Source of the DNA: Aureimonas sp. AU20
GTDB taxonomy: Bacteria; Pseudomonadota; Alphaproteobacteria; Rhizobiales; Rhizobiaceae
Direction: 5' to 3'
Assembly (NCBI RefSeq): GCF_001442755.1
Contig: NZ_CP006367.1
Location: forward strand, 3,162,001-3,226,000
Length of the DNA stretch: 64,000 nt
Part shown: positions 50,167-61,565 of the stretch, in pieces
Layout: every line of letters begins with the position of its first letter
How positions within the stretch are numbered: the stretch's first letter is position 1
The notes under the pieces: generated by a model
What the model was told of the DNA's origin: nothing
Seen by the model: the letters and a program-made list of their open reading frames with translations, nothing else
Databases searched by the model: none
Program-made: the position numbers and the translations under genes

Positions 50167-52182
50167 TCAGGTCTTGGCGGCCCAGGCGTCCAGCGCTTCC
50201 TTGAAAACGCGGCTGCCCGGAATGCCCTTCTCGACCGACATGAGCGCACGCTGGCCGCTCGTGTAGGCCAGCGGAATGTCGATCCATTCCTCGCGGCCGA
50301 GCAGCGACAGGTTGGTGCGCATGGCCTGTTCGAGGTCGTTCAGCGCGATAATGAAGAACCCGTCCGAGATCTTGCCGGAAATGCCGATCAGGGGCTCGCC
50401 GCGCGCCTGCTCCGTTGGCTTCAGCGCAAGACGCTGGACATTCTCGATCCCGCCGCCCGGCGCGCCGTTGGGCGTGTCGAACATGATCTCGATCACGTGG
50501 CTGGCCGGCAGCGTCTCGTCGGCGTTGCGACGGATCGTCATCGTCATCTTCATGCCGGTAGACGGGATTTCCGCCACGCCCCGGATCGCGGGCTCGGGCG
50601 GCTGCCCCTCGGCGGGCGCTTCGCGCACCACGCTCCAGACCACGTTGCCGTCTTGCTGCGTGCCTTCGCGATCGGCCGAGCGCTCCTCGTAGAAGACCGC
50701 ACGCTGTCCGACCGCGATCGGCGCCTGCGCCGGAGGCGTGGCCGCGGCTGGGGGCGTGGTGGCCTCCGGCGTGGCGGGCGTGGTGGCGGCAGGCGTGTCA
50801 CGAGACTGGGCGGGCGCCGGGTTCACTTCGGCGGCGACGACATTGGTGCCCTCTTCGAAGGCGTTGCCGGCATTGACGCCGGGTCCTTCGTCCACTTCGC
50901 TGCCGTCCGCCTGAAGGCGCTGCGTGAACTGGCGCGGACGAACGCCGCCGGCGGCCGGCGTCGCTGCGCCCGGCGCGGTGTCGGTCACCTGCCCCTGCGG
51001 CGCGGCGGCGGTCGCGGGCGTCTGGTCACTCGGCACGGCTGTCGGCGGCTCACCCTGATCGGTCGTGCCCGGCGAGGTGGTGGCGACCTGAGTCGAGCCG
51101 CCGCCCGTCACGAGCGAGCGGATGTCGTCGAGATAGAACCAGCCGGCCGCGCCCAGGGCGACGATCGCCACGGCCGCGACGCCGAGGCCGAGACGCGAGC
51201 GATCCTTGGATCGCGCGCGGCGCGCGGGATAACGCGGCGCGGCAAGATCCGGCTCGGGAATGCCGGCAAACGAGCCCGGGTTCGCCGGCTCGCGCGCGGA
51301 CGTGCGCTGCGAGATCGTGGCGGGGCGAAGCTGGCGGTTGCCGATCGGATCGGTTGGCGCTTCGGCGGGACCGACCTCGCCGACACGCGGCGCGTCGTCG
51401 CCCGCCGCGCCCTGAGTGGCGGACGGCGCGGCACCCGGCGGCAGGGGCCGGCGCTCCGGCACGAAACCATGCTCCGGCGCGGTCACGGGTCCACGGCTCG
51501 GCACGGCGGGACGGTCCAGCGTGGGCTCGCCCGGACGCACCACGCCCCCCTGCTCGTTTGTGGAGACGCGCGGGAAAGCGGGCGTCGCGGGTGGGCGGGT
51601 GGTCGGCGTCGCGCGCGGAAAGGCGGGCTGCGGCGCGCGCTCGGTCTGGCCGGAGACAGCGGGCGCCTGCGGCTCGTCCAACCGCACGGGCGCGGACCAA
51701 CCATCGCTCGGCTCGCTTGGCGCGGCGGACTCGCCAGGGACGGCCGGCGTCTGGCGCAGGAGCGAACGCGGCGAAACAGTACCGGGTTCGAAGGTGCGGG
51801 GCGGGATCGGCGGAGGCGGCGTCCAGGCGTCCGGCTCGGGGAGTTGCGCCGGGGGCGGTGCAGGGCGGGCGGCCTCTCGCGGCGGCTCGGCGGGCGCAGC
51901 CTCTTCGATCTGGCTCGGTGCGAACGTGTCCGGCTCAGCCTGAACGGGTTCGGGCTCGGCGGGTTCGGGCGGCGGCGCGTAATGCGCCTCGGTCTCGCGG
52001 ATCGCGTCTTCCAGCACGCGGTAGCGCGCCTCGACGACATGGTCGTCCAAAGGCGGATTGGCGGCCTCGATCTGCCGCGTGATCGCCGCCCGCGCCTTTT
52101 CGTAGACCTTCGCGCGCAGTTGCGGCGAGGCATTGGGCAATCCGTCGATCGTCTTACGGAGAACGGCGGTCAGGTTCGCCAT
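50167..52182 (-). CDS. large proline-rich membrane protein
   Basis: A 671-residue protein. The N-terminal ~65 residues are helical (LRAKVYEKARAAITRQIEAA), then a ~250-residue Pro/Glu/Ala-rich cytoplasmic region, one membrane segment (LGVAAVAIVALGAAGWFYL) near residue 335, a low-complexity stretch, and a conserved-looking C-terminal domain (~480-671) with GQRAVFYEERSADREG, VIEIMFDTPNGAPGGG and FFIIALNDLEQAM. Rhizobial relatives exist without known function. The C-terminal domain is probably periplasmic. Confidence 0.8.
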   Translation of the reverse strand: MANLTAVLRKTIDGLPNASPQLRAKVYEKARAAITRQIEAANPPLDDHVVEARYRVLEDAIRETEAHYAPPPEPAEPEPVQAEPDTFAPSQIEEAAPAEPPREAARPAPPPAQLPEPDAWTPPPPIPPRTFEPGTVSPRSLLRQTPAVPGESAAPSEPSDGWSAPVRLDEPQAPAVSGQTERAPQPAFPRATPTTRPPATPAFPRVSTNEQGGVVRPGEPTLDRPAVPSRGPVTAPEHGFVPERRPLPPGAAPSATQGAAGDDAPRVGEVGPAEAPTDPIGNRQLRPATISQRTSAREPANPGSFAGIPEPDLAAPRYPARRARSKDRSRLGLGVAAVAIVALGAAGWFYLDDIRSLVTGGGSTQVATTSPGTTDQGEPPTAVPSDQTPATAAAPQGQVTDTAPGAATPAAGGVRPRQFTQRLQADGSEVDEGPGVNAGNAFEEGTNVVAAEVNPAPAQSRDTPAATTPATPEATTPPAAATPPAQAPIAVGQRAVFYEERSADREGTQQDGNVVWSVVREAPAEGQPPEPAIRGVAEIPSTGMKMTMTIRRNADETLPASHVIEIMFDTPNGAPGGGIENVQRLALKPTEQARGEPLIGISGKISDGFFIIALNDLEQAMRTNLSLLGREEWIDIPLAYTSGQRALMSVEKGIPGSRVFKEALDAWAAKT

Positions 52183-52423
52183 GGATGGCTGCACTCGCTA
52201 AGCTATATGGCTCCGCGTCGCGCGAACCATCGAGGGAAACGTCGCGGATCGGGAGCCGATCCGCCCCCGAATGCCGGGCCATGGCCCACACTCTCGCGCC
52301 CCGAAGCGGCCGGCCTCGGTCGATGCTCCGCAGGGGAGCCGACCGAGGGAACCGCCGGGGCGCCGTGCCCGACTGCTTCACCCGAACCGTCAGACGGCGC
52401 GGAGACCTTGAATCAACCCTTCC

Positions 52424-53716
<1,293 letters not shown>

Positions 53717-54027
53717 GAATGCTCCTTGGCAGCCCGAAGGCCCGTTTCGCGCAAGTCCCGCCACGGGGCCGGGACGCGCCAAAACACGCGGACCCGCGAA
53801 AGGTCCGACGCAAAATTCGGCCGGACTATAATGAAGCCCCGCCCGACATGCGAGGGTGGAGGCGGGATATTTCCCGCTGGAACCAGCGGGATCTGTGGAG
53901 GACGAAGCGGCCCGGGTGCGTCCGGCTTTCGTCAGGCCGACTTGCCTTTCGCGGCGGGCGGAAACGGGTCTAAGAGAGACCGGCGCCGCTCCTTCGATCG
54001 CCGTCCCGTCGCAATGAAAGACCTTCC
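53717..54027. other. divergent intergenic region purA / transporter
   Basis: 311 bases. A TATAAT word lies at 53827-53832 but no good -35 partner was found on either strand. No gene or RNA is recognised. Confidence 0.4.
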
Positions 54028-54951
54028 ATGCTCTCCCGCCTTGGCCACCCCTATGTCCTTCTCGGACTGACCGCCCTGATCTGGGGCGCCAACGCGGTGG
54101 CCGGCAAGCTCGCGGTCGGCCATGTCTCGCCCATGCTGATGACCTTCCTGCGCTGGGCGATGGCGGTGTTGGTGCTCCTGCCGTTCGTGCGGCCCCATCT
54201 CAAGCGGGACCGGGAGGCCTTGCGCGGGCGCTGGGGCTACTTTCTGCTGATCGGCTTTCTCGGCTTCACCGCATTCAACTCGCTCTTCTATCTCGCGCTT
54301 TCCTACACGACCGCGATCCACGCGATGATCGTGCAGTCCTCCATGCCGCTCGTGGTCTTCGTCGGCATGTTCGCGATCTTCCGCGCCCGCACCACGGCGC
54401 TCCAGCTCGTGGGCTTCGGCCTGACCCTGGTTGGCGTATTGCTCACCGCCGCGCATGGCGCGCTCTCCACTCTCCTGCATCTGGAGGTGAACGAGGGCGA
54501 CGCGCTGATGGTCGTCGCCGTCTTCTGCTTCGGCGCCTACACCATTCTTCTGTCGCGCAAGCCCAAGGTCCACTGGATCAGCTCCATCTTCCTGATCTCG
54601 CTCGCGGCCGCCCTCACCTCCGCGCCGATCGCTCTGGCCGAGGCGGCGCTCGGCCATGCGCAGTGGCCGGACGCACAGGGCTGGGCGGTTCTGGTCTTTT
54701 CCGTTCTCCTCCCGTCGATCGCCTCGCAGAGCCTCTACATTCGCGGCATCGAGATGATCGGCGCGAACCGGGCCAATCTCTTCGTCAATCTCGTGCCGAT
54801 CTTCGGCACGCTGCTGGCGGTCGCGGTGCTTGGGGAACCGCTCTTTGCCTATCACGTCGTCTCGCTGACGCTGGTTCTGGGCGGCATCATGCTGGCCGAG
54901 TTCGGCAAGCGGAACCAGCGCGTCGCCACCCGCCCCAAGCCAGCGGGCTGA
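54028..54951 (+). CDS. DMT-superfamily transporter (EamA)
   Basis: A 307-residue ten-helix permease. The two EamA repeats start at [20 protein letters not shown] and [20 protein letters not shown]; the loop GALLALTYTTAIH-like segment is seen as [20 protein letters not shown], and [20 protein letters not shown] marks the second repeat. It probably exports an amino acid or similar metabolite. It is not closely related to the transporter at 30933. Confidence 0.87.
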   Translation: MLSRLGHPYVLLGLTALIWGANAVAGKLAVGHVSPMLMTFLRWAMAVLVLLPFVRPHLKRDREALRGRWGYFLLIGFLGFTAFNSLFYLALSYTTAIHAMIVQSSMPLVVFVGMFAIFRARTTALQLVGFGLTLVGVLLTAAHGALSTLLHLEVNEGDALMVVAVFCFGAYTILLSRKPKVHWISSIFLISLAAALTSAPIALAEAALGHAQWPDAQGWAVLVFSVLLPSIASQSLYIRGIEMIGANRANLFVNLVPIFGTLLAVAVLGEPLFAYHVVSLTLVLGGIMLAEFGKRNQRVATRPKPAG

Positions 54952-54963
54952 AGGGCGCATAGC

Positions 54964-54994
54964 AAAAAGGGCAGAGCGGTTTCCCGCCCTGCCC
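54964..54994 (-). terminator. terminator after serA
   Basis: GGGCAG at 54969-54974 pairs with CTGCCC at 54989-54994 with inner GCGG/CCGC pairs; five T follow on the minus strand. Confidence 0.75.
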
Positions 54995-55024
54995 TCTCAT
55001 GGCTCGCGCCGATCCTTCGAGGGA

Positions 55025-56617
55025 TCAGACGTCGAAGGTCAGCATCTTGGCCTGGCCGATGGCGTTGAGGCCACGGATCTCGTTCAGGAATTCCTCGCTC
55101 AAGGGACCGTCGAGATAGATCACGGCGATGGCGTTGCCGCCCTGCTCGTCGCGGCCGAGATGGAAGTTGGCGATGTTGATGCCGGCCCGGCCGAAGGCCG
55201 TGCCGAGCTCGCCGATCACGCCCGGAACGTCCTTGTTCGCGGTGTAGAGCATGTAGCGGCCGACATCGGCCTCCATGTTGATGCCCTTGATCTGGATGAA
55301 GCGCGGCTTGCCATCGGAGAAGGTCGTGCCCGCCACCGAGCGGGTCTGCTTCTTGGTCTTCACCGTGACCATGATGTAGCCGTCGAACACGCCGGTCTTG
55401 TCGCGGCGCACTTCGGAGACGGCAATGCCGCGCTCCTTGGCCATGAGCGGGGCCGAGACCATGTTGACGGTCTGGACCTGCGCCTTCAGAAGACCGGCGA
55501 TCGCCGCCGCCGACAGGGCGCGTGTGTTCATCGTGCCCGGCGCGCCGTCATAGACGATCTCGATCCCGTCGATCGCCTCTTCGGTGAGTTGGCCGGCGAA
55601 GGAGCCGAGGATCTCGGCGAGCTTCACGTAGGGCGTCAGGATCGGCGCTTCCTCGGCCGTGATGGACGGCATGTTGAGCGCGTTCGACACGGCGCCGTTC
55701 ACGAGATAGTCGGCCATCTGCTCGGCCACCTGCAGGGCGACATTCTCCTGCGCTTCCGTGGTGGAGGCGCCGAGATGCGGCGTGCAGACCACGTTGTCGA
55801 GCCCGAAGAGCGGGCTATCGGTCGCCGGCTCGACCTCGAACACGTCGATGCCCGCGCCCGCCACATGGCCGGCCTTGATCGCGTCCGCCAGGTCCTTCTC
55901 GACGATCAGGCCGCCGCGCGCGCAGTTGATGATGCGCACGCCCTTCTTCATCGTCGCGATCGCCTTCGCGTCGATGATGTTGCGCGTCTTGTCGGTCAGC
56001 GGCGTGTGCAGGGTGATGAAGTCGGCGCGCTTGAAGAGATCCTCCAGCTCGACCTTCTCGATGCCCATGTCGCGCGCCCGCTCTTCCGAAAGGAACGGGT
56101 CGAAGCCGATGACCTTCATCTTCAGCCCGACGCCGCGCGAGGCGACGATGGAGCCGATATTGCCGCAGCCGATGACGCCCAGCACCTTGCCGGTGATCTC
56201 GACGCCCATGAAGCGGTTCTTCTCCCACTTGCCGGCCTGGGTGGAGGTGTCGGCGGCGGGCAACTGACGGGCGGTCGCGAACATCATGGCGACGGCGTGC
56301 TCGGCCGTGGTGATGGAATTGCCGAAGGGCGTGTTCATCACGATGATGCCCTTCCGGCTGGCGGCCGGAATGTCGACATTGTCGACGCCGATGCCGGCGC
56401 GGCCGATGACCTTCAGCTTGCCCGCCGCGTCGATGATCTTTTCCGTGACCTTGGTCGCGGAGCGGATGGCGAGGCCGTCATACTGGCCGATGACTTCAAG
56501 CAGCTTGTCCTTGTCCTTGCCGAGATCGGGCAGGTAGTCGACCTCGACGCCGCGATCCTTGAATATCTGAACGGCGGTGGGGGACAGCTTGTCGGAAACG
56601 AGAACGCGGGGTGCCAT
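55025..56617 (-). CDS. serA: D-3-phosphoglycerate dehydrogenase
   Basis: A 530-residue SerA of the long type. It has VIGRAGIGVDNVDIPAAS, the Rossmann VIGCGNIGSIVASRGVG, the catalytic His in CTPHLGASTTEAQ, an intervening ASB domain (~320-450) and a C-terminal ACT domain (KDVPGVIGELGTAFGRAG, then NFHLGR) that allows serine feedback control. It catalyses the first step of serine synthesis. It lies 203 bases after serC in the same operon. Confidence 0.95.
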   Translation of the reverse strand: MAPRVLVSDKLSPTAVQIFKDRGVEVDYLPDLGKDKDKLLEVIGQYDGLAIRSATKVTEKIIDAAGKLKVIGRAGIGVDNVDIPAASRKGIIVMNTPFGNSITTAEHAVAMMFATARQLPAADTSTQAGKWEKNRFMGVEITGKVLGVIGCGNIGSIVASRGVGLKMKVIGFDPFLSEERARDMGIEKVELEDLFKRADFITLHTPLTDKTRNIIDAKAIATMKKGVRIINCARGGLIVEKDLADAIKAGHVAGAGIDVFEVEPATDSPLFGLDNVVCTPHLGASTTEAQENVALQVAEQMADYLVNGAVSNALNMPSITAEEAPILTPYVKLAEILGSFAGQLTEEAIDGIEIVYDGAPGTMNTRALSAAAIAGLLKAQVQTVNMVSAPLMAKERGIAVSEVRRDKTGVFDGYIMVTVKTKKQTRSVAGTTFSDGKPRFIQIKGINMEADVGRYMLYTANKDVPGVIGELGTAFGRAGINIANFHLGRDEQGGNAIAVIYLDGPLSEEFLNEIRGLNAIGQAKMLTFDV

Positions 56618-56820
56618 GGGAATGGTCCTTGGGTGCGGATCGGGTGCGGATCGCGCCGGCCGAACGCGGCAACGGGCGAAGCGAAAAACGAGAAACCGGA
56701 GAAGAGAATGCGAGCCGGGGGCGGACGGCGCGTCGCGCGCCGTCAGCTTCGAGGCGCCGGGCTCATGGCCGGGCGCCCGGTCCCTTCACCTCGGAAGGGG
56801 CCGTCCAGGGTTGGACGAGG

Positions 56821-57996
56821 TCAGGCGGCCTGAGCCAGCGTCGCCTTCTGGGTCTCGTAGGCGTAGGCGAGCCAGGGCATGAGCGCTTCGACATCCGCCG
56901 TCTCGACGGTCGCGCCGGTCCAGATGCGGAGGCCGGCGGGCGCATCGCGATAGGCACCGATGTCGAGGGCGACGCCCTCCTTCTCCAGAAGCGAGGCGAC
57001 GCCCTTGGCGAAGGCGTCCTGCGCGTCCTTCGGTAGGGCCGTCAGCGCCGGATCGGTGAACTGCAGGCAAACCGAGGTATTTGAGCGGATCTCGGCCGAC
57101 TTGGCGAGGAAGCCGAGCCAGCTGTTGGCCTCAACGAAACGCTCGATCACCGCGAGATTGGCGTTGGCGCGGGCCTTCAGCCCTTCCAGACCGCCGACCG
57201 ACTTGCCCCACTGGAGCGCGTCCAGATAATCCTCGACGCAGAGCATGGAGGGCGTGTTGATCGTCTCGCCCTTGAAGATGCCCTCGATCAGCTTGCCGCC
57301 CGAGGTCAGGCGGAAGATTTTCGGCAGCGGCCACGCCGGCTTGTAGGTGGTCAGGCGCTCCACCGCGCGGGGGCTGAGGATCAGCATGCCGTGGGCCGCC
57401 TCGCCGCCCATGACTTTCTGCCAGGAGAAGGTGACGACGTCGAGCTTGTCCCAGGGGAGGTCCTGCGCGAAGGCGGCCGAGGTCGCGTCGCAGATCGTCA
57501 GACCCTGGCGGTCGGCCGGAATCTTGTCGCCGTTCGGCACGCGCACACCGGAGGTCGTGCCGTTCCAAGTGAAGACGACGTCATGGTCGAAATCGATCTC
57601 TGCGAAATCCACGATCTCGCCATAGCCGGCTTCGAGGACGCGGGCGTCAGTCAGCTTCAGCTGCTTCACCGCGTCGGTCACCCAGCCGGAGCCGAAGCTT
57701 TCCCAGGCGACCATGTCGACCGGGCGGGCGCCCAGCAGCGACCACATGGCCATCTCGACGGCGCCCGTATCGGAGGCCGGAACGATGCCGATGCGGTAGT
57801 CCGCAGGGACCTGAAGAATGTCGCGGGTGTCCTCGATGGCCTGTGCCAGCTTGGTCTTGCCGAGCTTGGCGCGGTGCGAGCGGCCGAGAGCGGCGTCGCT
57901 CAGGGCTTCCAGCGTCCAACCGGGACGCTTGGCGCAGGGGCCAGAGGAAAAGCGGGGGTTTGCCGGACGCGTGGTCGGCTTGGTGGCGTCAGCCAT
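56821..57996 (-). CDS. serC: phosphoserine transaminase
   Basis: A 391-residue alphaproteobacterial-type SerC. It has [15 protein letters not shown] at the N-terminus, [15 protein letters not shown], the PLP-lysine in [16 protein letters not shown] and [15 protein letters not shown]. It converts 3-phosphohydroxypyruvate to phosphoserine. ATG 57996 (MADATKP) has GAGG in a small hairpin, part of a structured leader. Confidence 0.95.
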   Translation of the reverse strand: MADATKPTTRPANPRFSSGPCAKRPGWTLEALSDAALGRSHRAKLGKTKLAQAIEDTRDILQVPADYRIGIVPASDTGAVEMAMWSLLGARPVDMVAWESFGSGWVTDAVKQLKLTDARVLEAGYGEIVDFAEIDFDHDVVFTWNGTTSGVRVPNGDKIPADRQGLTICDATSAAFAQDLPWDKLDVVTFSWQKVMGGEAAHGMLILSPRAVERLTTYKPAWPLPKIFRLTSGGKLIEGIFKGETINTPSMLCVEDYLDALQWGKSVGGLEGLKARANANLAVIERFVEANSWLGFLAKSAEIRSNTSVCLQFTDPALTALPKDAQDAFAKGVASLLEKEGVALDIGAYRDAPAGLRIWTGATVETADVEALMPWLAYAYETQKATLAQAA

Positions 57997-58000
57997 GTAG

Positions 58001-58062
58001 CTATCCTCACAGATAGAAGCGCCTCGTTGGGGAGGCGTGTCCCACGGACGGGGATAGGGACA
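58001..58062 (-). ncRNA. serC leader RNA motif
   Basis: Read from the minus strand: TGTCCC/GGGACA hairpin (58038-58062), CGCCTC/GAGGCG hairpin (58020-58037) and CTATC/GATAG hairpin (58001-58016) that encloses the GAGG ribosome binding site just before the serC ATG. This tandem-hairpin leader matches my memory of the alphaproteobacterial serC RNA motif. The ligand or signal is not established. Confidence 0.75.
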
Positions 58063-58140
58063 GTTCGTCGCGCAGTCAAGTGACATCGTGATGAAGGCGG
58101 CGCGCCCGCGAGGAGCCGACGACCCGAGGTTTGAACGCGA

Positions 58141-58163
58141 AAAAGGGCGGGTTTCCCCGCCCC
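58141..58163 (-). terminator. terminator after the first outer-membrane gene
   Basis: Stem GGGCGGG (58146-58152) with CCCGCCC (58157-58163), TTTC loop, five T on the minus strand. Confidence 0.85.
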
Positions 58164-58197
58164 TGCCCGATCCTGAAAACTCGGAGATACGCCCGGC

Positions 58198-58983
58198 CTA
58201 CCAGAGGCTGTAGCGCAGGCCGGCGGAGATCGTGTGCCGGTCGAACCCGTCGTCAGAGCCGATGCCGGTCTGGCCGGGCAGGCCGACCGTCGCGCCGGCC
58301 AGCTTATAGTTGTCGCCGCTCTCGACGTTGAGATAGCGGTAGCCGATGTCCAGCGCGAGGTTCTTGGTGAGGTCGTAGGCGACGCCGGCGGAGAGCGACC
58401 AGGCGAAGCGCCACGAATCCTCGCCCTTGGTCGGGGCGGTCGAACAGTAGAGCGCGGAGCAGAACTCCAGGCTCGGCTTGTCGTAGCTGAGATGCACCGC
58501 GCCCACGCCGCCGCCGACATAGGGCGTGAAGCCCGCGAGCGTGCCGAGATCGACATAGGCATTGGCCATCACGTCCCACATCGCGGCGTCGCCGCGATCG
58601 CGGACCGTGCAGCCAACGCCGCAGAAGATCGACGAATCGGTCCGCGCGTTGAAGTCGGGCTGAGAGTAGCGCGCGGTCACATCGGCGCGCAGCATGTCGG
58701 TGAAGCGATAGCCGATGCCGCCGCCCCCGCCGAACGTCTCGTCCAGGCTGGCATCGCGATAGGGCTCGGTGGTGGCGCCGAAGGGGGTGCGCAGCGTGCG
58801 CGAACCTTCCAGGTCGGAACTGAAGTCGTAGGTGGCGTCGCCGCGCAGATACCAGCCGGTGCCGATCTCGACGGGCACGAGTTCGGGGGCCTCGCGGTAG
58901 ATCGGCCCCATGTCGGCGGCAGACGCCATGGTAGGCAGGGAAAGGGCCGCAGCCCCCAAAAAGAGAAGGGTCTTGAAGGTCAT
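58198..58983 (-). CDS. outer-membrane beta-barrel protein, Omp25/RopB-like
   Basis: A 261-residue porin-like barrel. The signal peptide is FKTLLFLGAAALSLPTMASA, then WYLRGDATYDFSSD, FGGGGGIGYRFTDMLRADV, MANAYVDLGTLAGFTPYVG and LALDIGYRYLN; it ends GLRYSLW with a terminal aromatic for barrel assembly. ATG 58983 is chosen over the longer frame because the signal peptide starts there. An exact CtrA box lies 83 bases upstream. It is a paralogue of the next gene. Confidence 0.88.
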   Translation of the reverse strand: MTFKTLLFLGAAALSLPTMASAADMGPIYREAPELVPVEIGTGWYLRGDATYDFSSDLEGSRTLRTPFGATTEPYRDASLDETFGGGGGIGYRFTDMLRADVTARYSQPDFNARTDSSIFCGVGCTVRDRGDAAMWDVMANAYVDLGTLAGFTPYVGGGVGAVHLSYDKPSLEFCSALYCSTAPTKGEDSWRFAWSLSAGVAYDLTKNLALDIGYRYLNVESGDNYKLAGATVGLPGQTGIGSDDGFDRHTISAGLRYSLW

Positions 58984-59065
58984 CGCGATCGGCCTCGAAA
59001 CGGTAAAAGCCACGAAAGCGGATCGCAGATGCCGCCTTCCTCGCATTAACCATGCCGCAGGATGA

Positions 59066-59080
59066 TTAACGCAGGGTTAA
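59066..59080 (-). promoter_or_regulatory. CtrA box TTAA-N7-TTAA
   Basis: TTAA at 59066-59069, seven bases (CGCAGGG), TTAA at 59077-59080. It is 83 bases before the outer-membrane protein start, in a short TTAA-rich region. Confidence 0.65.
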
Positions 59081-59120
59081 CCCTGTTTCTTAACCCTGAG
59101 CCCTCGTTAGGCTTAACGCG

Positions 59121-59152
59121 AAAAGGCCGCCCTTCCCGGAGGAAGAGCGGCC
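59121..59152 (-). terminator. terminator after the second outer-membrane gene
   Basis: A 12-bp stem (GGCCGCCCTTCC at 59125-59136 with GGAAGAGCGGCC at 59141-59152, one G-U type pair), CGGA loop and TTTT on the minus strand. Confidence 0.85.
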
Positions 59153-59201
59153 ATGGATGCGTGCAACTATCCCGGGCCCGAGCGGGCCGCGGGGACGGCG
59201 C

Positions 59202-59999
59202 TTAGAAGAAGGAGTAGCGCAGACCGGCCCGAACGGCGTGGATATCGAAGCCGTTGTCGCGGCCCTGAATGCCGGAGGCGCCGGCGGCGCGGTCCTGCGC
59301 GTCGAAGGCGAAGGCCTTGCCTTCATAGACGTGCGTCCAGCGATAGCCGACGTCGAGCGCCAGCGAGTGGGTCAGGTCGATGCTCGCGCCGGCCATGAGC
59401 GAGTTGGCAAAACGCCAGCTGTCCTCGCCCTCGTGGACGCCGAGATAGTTGTTGGGATCGCCGCAGGTGGTCGAGCAGATCTCGTTGCGCATGTCGCCGT
59501 AGCTGACATTGGCGAAGCCGATGCCGGCGCCGAAATAGGGGGTGATCGGGCCGAAATAGGGCAGATCGACATAGGCGTTGGCCATGACGGTCCAGAGATC
59601 GGCCTTCGAGCTGTCGTTGAACCGGCAGCCGCTACCGCCGGAATAGGGGCAGTCGCTGCGGCCCTTGACGTCGAAATCGTAGTAATCGATGGCAAGATCG
59701 GTGCGGAAGTGCTCGGCCCAGCGGTAGCCGACGCCGGCGCCCAGGCTGTAGCTGTCCTTCAGCTCGATCGAGGAATAGCGGAACTCGTCGCCGTAATTGC
59801 CGCTATAGGCGTCGAAATACCGGAACGAGCCGTCCGTCTCCGAGGAGAAGACATAGCCCGCGTCGGCGCGGATGTACCAACCGCTATAGTCGGCCGGCGT
59901 TTCCTCGACCACCGGGATCGGCTCGATGATGTCGGCCGCCTTGGCCGCGATGGGAAAGAGAGAGGCGCCCGCCAGAACGGCAACGACAAGCCGATTCAT
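59202..59999 (-). CDS. outer-membrane beta-barrel protein, Omp25-like
   Basis: A 265-residue barrel. The signal peptide is NRLVVAVLAGASLFPIAAKA, then WYIRADAGYVFSSETDGSF, LGAGVGYRWAEHFRTDLAID, MANAYVDLPYFGPITPYFGA and LALDVGYRWTHVYEGKAFA, ending GLRYSFF. It shares segment order with the gene at 58198 and is a tandem paralogue. A CtrA-like box with one mismatch lies about 73 bases upstream. It is followed by its own terminator. Confidence 0.88.
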   Translation of the reverse strand: MNRLVVAVLAGASLFPIAAKAADIIEPIPVVEETPADYSGWYIRADAGYVFSSETDGSFRYFDAYSGNYGDEFRYSSIELKDSYSLGAGVGYRWAEHFRTDLAIDYYDFDVKGRSDCPYSGGSGCRFNDSSKADLWTVMANAYVDLPYFGPITPYFGAGIGFANVSYGDMRNEICSTTCGDPNNYLGVHEGEDSWRFANSLMAGASIDLTHSLALDVGYRWTHVYEGKAFAFDAQDRAAGASGIQGRDNGFDIHAVRAGLRYSFF

Positions 60000-60071
60000 A
60001 TCAAAGATCTCCAGACTTCGAACAGTCAGCGGCTTGGGTTCCGCGATCGATCGAAATCTAAAGATTAATGC

Positions 60072-60086
60072 TTAATCCAAAGTTAC
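60072..60086. promoter_or_regulatory. CtrA-like box, one mismatch
   Basis: TTAA at 60072-60075, seven bases, TTAC at 60083-60086, 73 bases before the second outer-membrane gene. The gap 60000-60215 holds no gene. Confidence 0.4.
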
Positions 60087-60215
60087 CTTCCCCAACGCAA
60101 TGGCCAAATCCGTTGCCTATCCGCAACAGTCGATCCTTTGCGAGCGTCGTTTTGCGAAAGCGACGCCCTCGTACGTTGACGATAGGGCTTCCGTTTCACC
60201 CAACAAAGAAGGGAC

Positions 60216-61565
60216 TCAGGCGGCCGCGCGGCGCAGCACATCGCAGATGTCATCCACCACGTCGGCCACGAGACGGGCGTCGTCTCCCTCGGCCATCACG
60301 CGGATCAGCGGTTCGGTGCCGGAGGGGCGGATCACGAGGCGGCCGGTGTCGCCCAGCCGCTCGCGCCCGAGATTGATGACGTCCTGCACCTTCGGAAGTT
60401 CCAGCGGCGTGCCGCCGCCGAAGCGCACGTTCTTGAGGATCTGCGGCACGGGCTCGAACTTGCGGCAGACATCCGAGACGGTGCCGCCCGCCTTGCGCAC
60501 CACGGCCAAAACCTGCAGAGCGGACACGAGCCCGTCCCCGGTCGTGCCGAAATCGGACAGGACGATATGCCCGCTTTGTTCGCCGCCGACATTGTAGCCA
60601 TGCTCGCGCATGTGCTCCACGACGTAGCGATCGCCGACCTTGGTGCGGGCGAGCTGGATCTGCCGGTCGTTGAAGAAGCGCTCCAAGCCGAGATTGGACA
60701 TGATCGTGGCGACCACGCCGCCGGCCGCCAGACGCCCGTCCTCGGACCAGGCCTCGCCGATCACCGCCATGATCTGGTCGCCATCCACGATCTCGCCGCG
60801 CTCGTCGATGATGAGCACCCGGTCGGCGTCGCCGTCCAGCGCGATGCCGATATCGGCGCGCACTTCGCGCACCTTGGCGCGCAGGGCATCCGGGCTGGTG
60901 GAGCCGCAGTTGAGATTGATATTGGTGCCGTTCGGCTCGACGCCGAGCTTCACCACTTCGGCGCCGAGCTCCCACAGCACGTCCGGCGCCACGCGATAGG
61001 CCGCGCCATTGGCGCAGTCGATGGCGACCCTCACGCCATCCAGCGACAGGTCGCGTGGCAGCGTGCGCTTGGCAAATTCCGCATATCGATCGCGCCCGCC
61101 ATCATCATAGCGCTTGGCGCGGCCGAGCTGGTCGCCGAAGGCGAGGCGCGAGGTCAGGTCCTCATCGATCAGGCGATTGATCTCGGTCTCCAACTCGTCG
61201 GACAGCTTGTAGCCGTCGGGGCCGAAGAGCTTGATGCCATTGTCCTCGAACGGATTGTGCGAGGCCGAGATCATCACGCCGATATCGGCGCGCATGGAGC
61301 GCGTCAACATGGCGACCGCCGGGGTCGGCATGGGGCCAAGCATCAGCACATCGACGCCCACAGCCGTGAAACCAGCGCAAAGGGCCGGCTCCAGCATATA
61401 GCCGGACAGGCGCGTATCTTTCCCGATCACGACGCGGTGGCGGTAGTTCCCGCGCTTGAAGGCAAGGCCCGCCGCCATGCCGACCTTCATCGCGATCTCG
61501 GGTGTCATCGGATGGCGGTTGGCCCGACCTCGAATGCCGTCCGTCCCGAAATAGGATTTCGCCAT
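60216..61565 (-). CDS. glmM: phosphoglucosamine mutase
   Basis: A 449-residue GlmM. It begins with [16 protein letters not shown], has the phosphoserine loop [18 protein letters not shown], the Mg site [14 protein letters not shown], the GGEQSGH substrate loop and [15 protein letters not shown]. It makes glucosamine-1-phosphate for cell-wall precursors. ATG 61565 follows GAGGGG. It lies after ftsH in the usual order, but a terminator stands between them. Confidence 0.95.
   Translation of the reverse strand: MAKSYFGTDGIRGRANRHPMTPEIAMKVGMAAGLAFKRGNYRHRVVIGKDTRLSGYMLEPALCAGFTAVGVDVLMLGPMPTPAVAMLTRSMRADIGVMISASHNPFEDNGIKLFGPDGYKLSDELETEINRLIDEDLTSRLAFGDQLGRAKRYDDGGRDRYAEFAKRTLPRDLSLDGVRVAIDCANGAAYRVAPDVLWELGAEVVKLGVEPNGTNINLNCGSTSPDALRAKVREVRADIGIALDGDADRVLIIDERGEIVDGDQIMAVIGEAWSEDGRLAAGGVVATIMSNLGLERFFNDRQIQLARTKVGDRYVVEHMREHGYNVGGEQSGHIVLSDFGTTGDGLVSALQVLAVVRKAGGTVSDVCRKFEPVPQILKNVRFGGGTPLELPKVQDVINLGRERLGDTGRLVIRPSGTEPLIRVMAEGDDARLVADVVDDICDVLRRAAA

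Noticed and set aside
56618..56820. A riboswitch between serC and serA
   Set aside because: There are GC-rich hairpins (GACGGCGCG/CGCGCCGTC near 56724) but no T run and no known motif; the leader RNA is before serC.
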